From assembly GCA_036937835.1 (NCBI GenBank), contig CM072868.1, forward strand, positions 9,959,001-10,023,000: DNA of 64,000 nt, given 5' to 3'. Both the position numbers and the translations under genes were made by a program. How positions within the stretch are numbered: position 1 is the stretch's first letter; each line of letters opens with the position of its first letter. The DNA is from Pampus argenteus (lineage: Eukaryota; Chordata; Actinopteri; Scombriformes; Stromateidae). Positions 63,873 through 64,000 of this stretch are shown piece by piece. The notes under the pieces are model-generated. The model was not told where the DNA came from and searched no databases. It was given only the letters and a program-made list of their open reading frames with translations.

Positions 63873-64000
63873 CTGAACCCGGCAAGAGGAAAGAGACACA
63901 ACACATCCAGTCATGCAGAGAGGTGAAGGAAGGACTCAGAGGCCAACAGATGGACAAATGAGACAGAGGCAAAAAGATAGACTTCACTCTTAATACATGA

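Overview
The window looks like nuclear DNA from a teleost fish, probably a spiny-rayed species (inference). Its genes are vertebrate and split by GT-AG introns. The flanking DNA is AT-rich and full of CA/GT, CTTT and GAAA microsatellites, Tc1-like transposons and MITE-like repeats typical of fish. It contains no bacterial-style operons, CRISPR array, rRNA or recognisable tRNA.

Layout. (1) 1-2830, plus strand: the 3' part of an interferon-induced very large GTPase (GVIN/VLIG-like) gene, cut by the window edge. (2) About 8.33-15.3 kb, plus strand: a prolactin-releasing-peptide-receptor-like GPCR in three coding exons. A TATA box and a noncoding first exon lie about 4.8 kb upstream. Its C-terminal tail appears frameshifted at an AGAGAG run. 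(3) 20910-21932, minus strand: a single-exon GPCR of the proton-sensing/G2A (GPR132-like) group. (4) 22-29.5 kb: gene-poor DNA. (5) 29551-54739, minus strand: a complete protein kinase D2 gene (prkd2). I reconstructed 19 coding exons with matching reading phases, giving 936 residues; one is an 18-nt microexon and intron 1 is 17.7 kb. (6) 61225-63872, minus strand: the 3' half (10 coding exons) of striatin-4 (strn4), which continues beyond the window.

prkd2 and strn4 are neighbours in the same orientation in human (19q13.3), so this end of the window is a conserved vertebrate gene pair. The two GPCRs and the GTPase have no obvious functional link to it. Mobile DNA includes a Tc1-like element with intact ends but a dead transposase (48430-49495), a second Tc1-like relic (56518-57470), a TTAA-flanked piggyBac-type MITE (46861-47265), a three-copy dispersed repeat and a tandem duplication at 19.7-20.3 kb.

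I found no wholly new multi-gene system. The points most worth checking are the frameshifted receptor tail with a PDZ-ligand-like end, the prkd2 microexon, the candidate 3'UTR intron of strn4 and the TTAA-flanked MITE.
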